From the NCBI GenBank assembly GCA_029553225.1, contig JAKPCP010000068.1:1-18101 (forward strand): a DNA stretch of 18,101 nucleotides, written 5' to 3'. Under the pieces are notes generated by a model, which saw nothing but the letters and a program-made list of their open reading frames with translations, searched no databases and was not told the DNA's origin. Below, piece after piece: positions 14,374-18,101 of this stretch. Numbering within the stretch: the first letter of the stretch is position 1; every line of letters begins with the position of its first letter. A program made the position numbers and the translations under genes. The DNA comes from a bacterium. GTDB lineage: Bacteria > Patescibacteriota > Minisyncoccia > Minisyncoccales > GWA2-38-27.

Positions 14374-14646
14374 ATGTCTAAAACAAAATCAGCAGGAACA
14401 ACAGGATTAGGAAGAGATTCTCAGCCAAAATATCTTGGAGTAAAGCTTTTTGATGGTCAAAAAGTTAAACCTGGAATGATTATTGTGCGTCAAAGAGGCA
14501 CAAAGTTTATTGCTGGAAAAAATGTTAAAAAAGGCGCTGATGATACTCTTTATGCATTAAAAGAAGGCACTGTTAAATTTCAAACAAAAAAGAAAACACT
14601 TTTTAATAAAAACAAAAGATTAGTAAAAGTAGTAAACGTTGAATAA
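14374..14646 (+). CDS. rpmA: 50S ribosomal protein bL27
   Basis: Large-subunit protein whose flexible N-terminus reaches towards the peptidyl transferase centre. The 90 residues align along their length: SAGTTGLGRDSQPKYLGVK, GMIIVRQRGTKFIAGKNV, DDTLYALKEGTVKF. The start is the ATG at 14374, which gives a normal-length N-terminus (MSKTKSAG); the frame is open further upstream to a TTG at 14332, but that would add 14 hydrophobic residues foreign to bL27. It is 11 bp from the convergent pyrG stop. Its usual partner rplU (bL21) is not beside it. The basic N-terminal pattern differs a little from the E. coli MAHKKAGGSTRNGRDS form, losing an Arg. Confidence 0.95.
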   Translation: MSKTKSAGTTGLGRDSQPKYLGVKLFDGQKVKPGMIIVRQRGTKFIAGKNVKKGADDTLYALKEGTVKFQTKKKTLFNKNKRLVKVVNVE

Positions 14647-14657
14647 ATATTCTTTGT

Positions 14658-16283
14658 TTATTTTTTTGCTGATGTTTTAATAAATTCTTTAAATAAAGGA
14701 TGAGGATTTAAAGGACGGGATTTAAATTCTGGATGGAATTGTACTCCTACAAAAAATGGATGATTTTTTATTTCAACTATTTCTACTAAATTTTTTTCTG
14801 GATTTATTCCTGCAAACACCATTCCATTTTTTTCTAAAATTTCTTTATAGTTATTATTAAATTCATATCTATGGCGATGTCTTTCTGAAATAATTTTTTG
14901 ATTTCCATACGCTTTAAAAGAAAAAGTATCAGGATTTAATCGACAATTATAAGCGCCTAATCTCATTGTTCCTCCATATTTTTTATTTTTTAGCAATTTT
15001 TTTTGCTCTTCCATAATATCAATTACTGGCTCGCAATTTTTTGAAAATTCTGTTGAATTAGCATTTTTAATATTACAAACATTTCTTGCAAATTCAATAA
15101 CTGCTAATTGCATTCCTAAACAAAGGCCTAAAAACGGAATTTTATTTTTTCGGCAAAATTCAATTGCTTTTATTTTTCCCTCTATTCCCCTATTTCCAAA
15201 TCCTCCAGGAATAATTATTCCATCATAATTTTTAAGCTCTTTTAATTTTTCCGGATTTTTTTCGTATTGTTCCGATGAAATCCAAGAAATTTCCGGTTTT
15301 AAATTATAATAAGAAGAAGCATGTTTTATTGCTTCAATAACTGAAATATAAGAATCAGTTAAGGTAAAATCTCCGCTTTCAAAATATTTTCCAACAATTC
15401 CGATTTTAACAGATTTTTTAGATTCTTTTATTGATTTAGCCATTTTTTCCCAATCTTTAAGATTGCTTTTTCTTGATCTTAAATTAAAAAAATTAAGAAT
15501 TCTATTTCCTAAATTTTCTTTTTCAAAATTTAAAGGAATATCATAAATTGATTGAATATCAGGAGCAGAGATAATATTTTTAAAAGGAACATTGCAAAAA
15601 ATTGAAATTTTCTTTTTTCTCGGTTCATCTAATGGTCGAGCAGATCTTGCCAAAATAAAATCTGGTTGAATTCCTATTGAATTTAAAGATCTTACAGCGT
15701 ATTGAGTTGGTTTTGTTTTCATTTCTCCAATTGTTTGAGGAATAGGAAGATAGCTTACTAAAATAAAAAGCACATCTTTTGGATATGCCATTTTTAACAT
15801 TCTTGCCGCTTCTAAAAATAAAATATTTTGATATTCTCCTACAGTTCCTCCAATTTCAATTAAAACAAAATCTGCATTATTTTTTCTTGTTGCTTTTTTT
15901 ATTCTTGAAATTGCCTCGTTTGGAATATCTGGAATAGTTTCAACGCAACGACCATTATATTCTAAATTTCTTTCTTTATTTATAACGGTTTGAAAAACTC
16001 TTCCGGTAGTAATATAGTTTGTGTCGTAAATATTTTCATCTAAAAATCTTTCATAATTTCCGATATCTTGGTCGCATTCGGTTCCGTCTTCTGTGACAAA
16101 TACTTCTCCATGTTCTATTGGATTCATTGTTCCGGCGTCAACATTGAGATAAGGATCAATTTTAATAGCTGTTACTTTAAATCCTTTGCTTTTTAAAATT
16201 CTTCCAATTGAAGCAGCGGCAACACCTTTTCCAATGCCTGACATAACACCGCCAGCAACAAAAATATATTTTGATTTTAGCAT
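14658..16283 (-). CDS. pyrG: CTP synthase (glutamine hydrolysing)
   Basis: Makes CTP from UTP with ATP and ammonia from glutamine, the last step of pyrimidine nucleotide synthesis. The 541 residues contain the amidoligase domain (about 1-270) with the P-loop-like GGVMSGIGKG (11-20), KIDPYLNVDAGTMNP and HGEVFVTEDGTECDQDIGNYERF. The class I glutamine amidotransferase domain (about 293-535) has the nucleophile Cys388 in GLCLGMQ, preceded by PGGFGNRG (359-366), and His517/Glu519 in FHPEF. All catalytic residues are present and the length is typical. It is the third gene of a minus-strand group after ctpA and rplI, 27 bp from rplI. Confidence 0.97.
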   Translation of the reverse strand: MLKSKYIFVAGGVMSGIGKGVAAASIGRILKSKGFKVTAIKIDPYLNVDAGTMNPIEHGEVFVTEDGTECDQDIGNYERFLDENIYDTNYITTGRVFQTVINKERNLEYNGRCVETIPDIPNEAISRIKKATRKNNADFVLIEIGGTVGEYQNILFLEAARMLKMAYPKDVLFILVSYLPIPQTIGEMKTKPTQYAVRSLNSIGIQPDFILARSARPLDEPRKKKISIFCNVPFKNIISAPDIQSIYDIPLNFEKENLGNRILNFFNLRSRKSNLKDWEKMAKSIKESKKSVKIGIVGKYFESGDFTLTDSYISVIEAIKHASSYYNLKPEISWISSEQYEKNPEKLKELKNYDGIIIPGGFGNRGIEGKIKAIEFCRKNKIPFLGLCLGMQLAVIEFARNVCNIKNANSTEFSKNCEPVIDIMEEQKKLLKNKKYGGTMRLGAYNCRLNPDTFSFKAYGNQKIISERHRHRYEFNNNYKEILEKNGMVFAGINPEKNLVEIVEIKNHPFFVGVQFHPEFKSRPLNPHPLFKEFIKTSAKK

Positions 16284-16310
16284 AATTTAAAAAATAAAAT
16301 TTTAAAATAA

Positions 16311-16760
16311 TTAAATTTTTTCTTCTGTTACAATCAATCTTAGTTCTGCTTCTAAATTATGAGGAAATTTAATTTTAATAGGAAATTCTCCCAATTCTTT
16401 TATAGGTTCTTCCAATTGAATCTGCTCTTTTTCAATGTTTATTCCTGTTTCTTTTAATTTGTCTGAAATTTTTTGAGCAGTGATTTTTTCAAAAAGTTGA
16501 TTTTCTTCCCCTACTTTTACAGGAATTACTAATTCTGTGCCATCTATTTTTGTGGCTAATTCTTGGAATTTTTTTAATTCTTGTTCAGCTTTTTTTTCTT
16601 CAATTTCTTTTTGAATTTCTAACCATTTTAAAGATTCTTTTGTTGCTGGTTTTGCTAATTTATTTGGAATTAAAAAATTTCTGGCATACCCCTCTTTAAC
16701 TTCTTTTACCTCAAATTTTTTTCCTAATTTTTCAACATCTTGTAAAAGTATTACTTTCAT
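16311..16760 (-). CDS. rplI: 50S ribosomal protein bL9
   Basis: Elongated large-subunit protein that binds 23S rRNA near the L1 stalk. The 149 residues equal the usual length: N-terminal rRNA-binding domain (1-47; MKVILLQDVEKLGKKFEVKEV and GYARNFLIPNKLA), a long connecting helix (about 45-75) and a C-terminal domain (about 76-149). Complete and unbroken. It sits 50 bp after ctpA and 27 bp before pyrG. I recall bL9 being absent from some CPR lineages, so its presence is a mild taxonomic clue. Confidence 0.96.
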   Translation of the reverse strand: MKVILLQDVEKLGKKFEVKEVKEGYARNFLIPNKLAKPATKESLKWLEIQKEIEEKKAEQELKKFQELATKIDGTELVIPVKVGEENQLFEKITAQKISDKLKETGINIEKEQIQLEEPIKELGEFPIKIKFPHNLEAELRLIVTEEKI

Positions 16761-16810
16761 AATAATATAGTTATTTAAAATTTTTAAATTATTTTTATAT
16801 TTTAACTTAT

Positions 16811-17986
16811 TTACTTTAATAATTCAATAGCTTTTTCTAGTTGAGGATCTTTTCCTTCTTCAAAATCTTTTTCTGTTAATTCTACTTTTATATCTGGCTC
16901 TAAGCCAACATCTGTTATTTTATTTTCTTTTGGCGTTAACCAATCAGCAACAGTTATTTTAATACTAGAACCATCAGATAAAGTTTCTAATTCTTGAACA
17001 GAGCCTTTTCCAAATGATTTTTCTCCTACTAATTTAACTCCCCTATTGTCTCTTAAAGCAGCGGCTAATATTTCTGATGCTGAAGCAGAGCCGCTATTAA
17101 TTAAAACAACTAAAGGATATTTTAAAAGTTTTGCGTTCCCGTTTGTTTTATATACTATTTTATTATTTTTATATCTAAAATCTTCAATAACAACTATTTC
17201 ATCTTTTTCCAAGAACCAATCAGCAATATTTTTTGCCACTTCTAAATATCCGCCTGGATTATTTCTTAAATCAATAATTATTTTTTTTGCCGGGCTGTTT
17301 AAAATTTCTTTTGCGACTTTTGGGAAATCATAATTTGCTTTTTCTGAAAATTCATAAATTTTTATATAAGCAATATCATTATTTTTTAATTCCCATTCTA
17401 AAGACGGAACTTCTATTACGGCTCGTTTAATTTTGAATTCTTTTACATTATCCCATCCATCTCTTAAAATAGTTAAAGAAACTTCTGTGTCTTTTGGTCC
17501 CCTAATTAAAGAAACTGCTTCATCAATAGTTAAATCTGATGTAAAAGTGTCGTTAATTTTTATAATTTTATCTCCAGGCATTAACCCTGCTTTTTCTGCC
17601 GGAGAGCCTTTTATTGGAGAGATAACTTGAAGTTGATTTTTCTTTATTCCAACTTCCATTCCCACTCCTTCAAAATAACCGCTTACATCTTCTAAAAACT
17701 TTTTAGTTTCATCTGGTTTAAAAAAAACAGTATAAGGATCATTTAAAGATTTAACCATTCCTGCTGCTGCGCCATAAATCATTTCTTGAGGTTTTATTCT
17801 TTCTTTATCTACGAATTTTTTTTCTAATTTATCCCATGTTTCCCAAATTAAAGATAAATCAACTTTTTCCGGCGGACATACTTTGCAGATAACTTGATTT
17901 TTTCCGACATAAAATCCAAAAATAAAAATTACCAAAAATAATGATATTTGAAATAAAACTAAAAAAATTTTCTTATGAGATTTCAT
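16811..17986 (-). CDS. ctpA: C-terminal processing peptidase, S41 family
   Basis: Membrane-anchored serine protease that trims or degrades envelope proteins from the C-terminus. The 391 residues have a basic N-terminus and one membrane helix (about 7-27), a CxxC pair just outside it (Cys34, Cys37), an N-terminal helical region (45-100; LNDPYTVFFKPDE), a PDZ domain (about 103-190; SPAEKAGLMPGDKIIKIN), and the catalytic core with Ser302 (SGSASASEI) and Lys327 (SFGKGSVQ), spaced 25 residues as in known Ser-Lys proteases of this family. DLRNNPGG (239-246) is also conserved. It heads the minus-strand group and has its own promoter. Confidence 0.95.
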   Translation of the reverse strand: MKSHKKIFLVLFQISLFLVIFIFGFYVGKNQVICKVCPPEKVDLSLIWETWDKLEKKFVDKERIKPQEMIYGAAAGMVKSLNDPYTVFFKPDETKKFLEDVSGYFEGVGMEVGIKKNQLQVISPIKGSPAEKAGLMPGDKIIKINDTFTSDLTIDEAVSLIRGPKDTEVSLTILRDGWDNVKEFKIKRAVIEVPSLEWELKNNDIAYIKIYEFSEKANYDFPKVAKEILNSPAKKIIIDLRNNPGGYLEVAKNIADWFLEKDEIVVIEDFRYKNNKIVYKTNGNAKLLKYPLVVLINSGSASASEILAAALRDNRGVKLVGEKSFGKGSVQELETLSDGSSIKITVADWLTPKENKITDVGLEPDIKVELTEKDFEEGKDPQLEKAIELLK

Positions 17987-18009
17987 ATTTATTTTTATTT
18001 TATTTAACT

Positions 18010-18037
18010 ATTATAACTATTAAAAAATTAAAAACAA
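18010..18037 (-). promoter_or_regulatory. Promoter of the ctpA-rplI-pyrG group
   Basis: On the minus strand, TTGTTT (complement of 18032-18037), a 16-bp spacer and a perfect TATAAT (complement of 18010-18015) predict a start near 18003, about 17 nt before the ctpA ATG. The remaining A/T-rich edge (18038-18101) shows nothing else I can support. Confidence 0.6.
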
Positions 18038-18101
18038 GTTTTAAAATTTTATATATTTGATATTTTAACATAATTTTTTAAAATTAAAAAGATTATAGAA
18101 A

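Overview
This is an ordinary-looking chromosomal segment of a very AT-rich bacterium, most likely a member of the Candidate Phyla Radiation (Patescibacteria), probably on the Parcubacteria side. The reasons are short intergenic gaps, very A/T- and Lys/Ile/Asn-rich proteins, almost no Shine-Dalgarno sequences, a 23S-5S rRNA unit with no 16S gene beside it, a reduced MreD, and a bL9 gene (which I recall as missing from some other CPR lineages). TGA ends gltX and the recombinase gene, so the standard bacterial code applies and the TGA=Gly code of Gracilibacteria-like lineages does not. The taxonomic call is inference.

Layout, left to right. Positions 1-2038 (+) hold the 3' half of dnaK and a complete dnaJ (Hsp70 chaperone pair). 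A tRNA-Lys(TTT) gene with its own promoter follows at 2110-2182, then a multi-pass membrane protein resembling the membrane part of MscS channels (2296-2964). A strong promoter at 2972-2999 leads into a structured leader with competing hairpins, then the 23S (about 3267-6287) and 5S (about 6346-6464) rRNA genes. The 23S is bracketed by a 26-bp processing stem. A cell-wall elongation cluster follows (mreC, mreD, mrdA/PBP2; 6568-9630), then greA, gltX and a small secreted coiled-coil-like protein (9644-12206), packed as an apparent operon. A 220-bp regulatory gap with a promoter, an inverted repeat and a tandem repeat precedes a complete Xer-type tyrosine recombinase (12427-13377). Convergent to it is uppS (minus), then a previously easy-to-miss 51-residue membrane protein (minus, 14186-14341) divergent from rpmA (bL27). 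The right end is a minus-strand group read ctpA, rplI, pyrG, with a promoter at 18010-18037.

How the genes fit together: DnaK/DnaJ fold proteins; MreC, MreD, PBP2 and UppS serve peptidoglycan synthesis and cell shape; 23S, 5S, bL27, bL9, tRNA-Lys and GltX serve translation; GreA serves transcription; PyrG makes CTP; Xer probably resolves chromosome dimers; CtpA is an envelope protease. I found no CRISPR array, phage, transposon, toxin-antitoxin or defence system.

The unusual content lies in conserved molecules carrying changes at positions that are normally fixed: DnaJ has HPH instead of the HPD motif; 23S rRNA has G at the position equivalent to E. coli A2058 and a rewritten P loop (helix 80) with a compensating base pair; and domain I carries an AU-only-looking hairpin expansion. 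The 23S leader with three mutually competing arms and a 13-codon reading frame is the best candidate for undescribed regulation.
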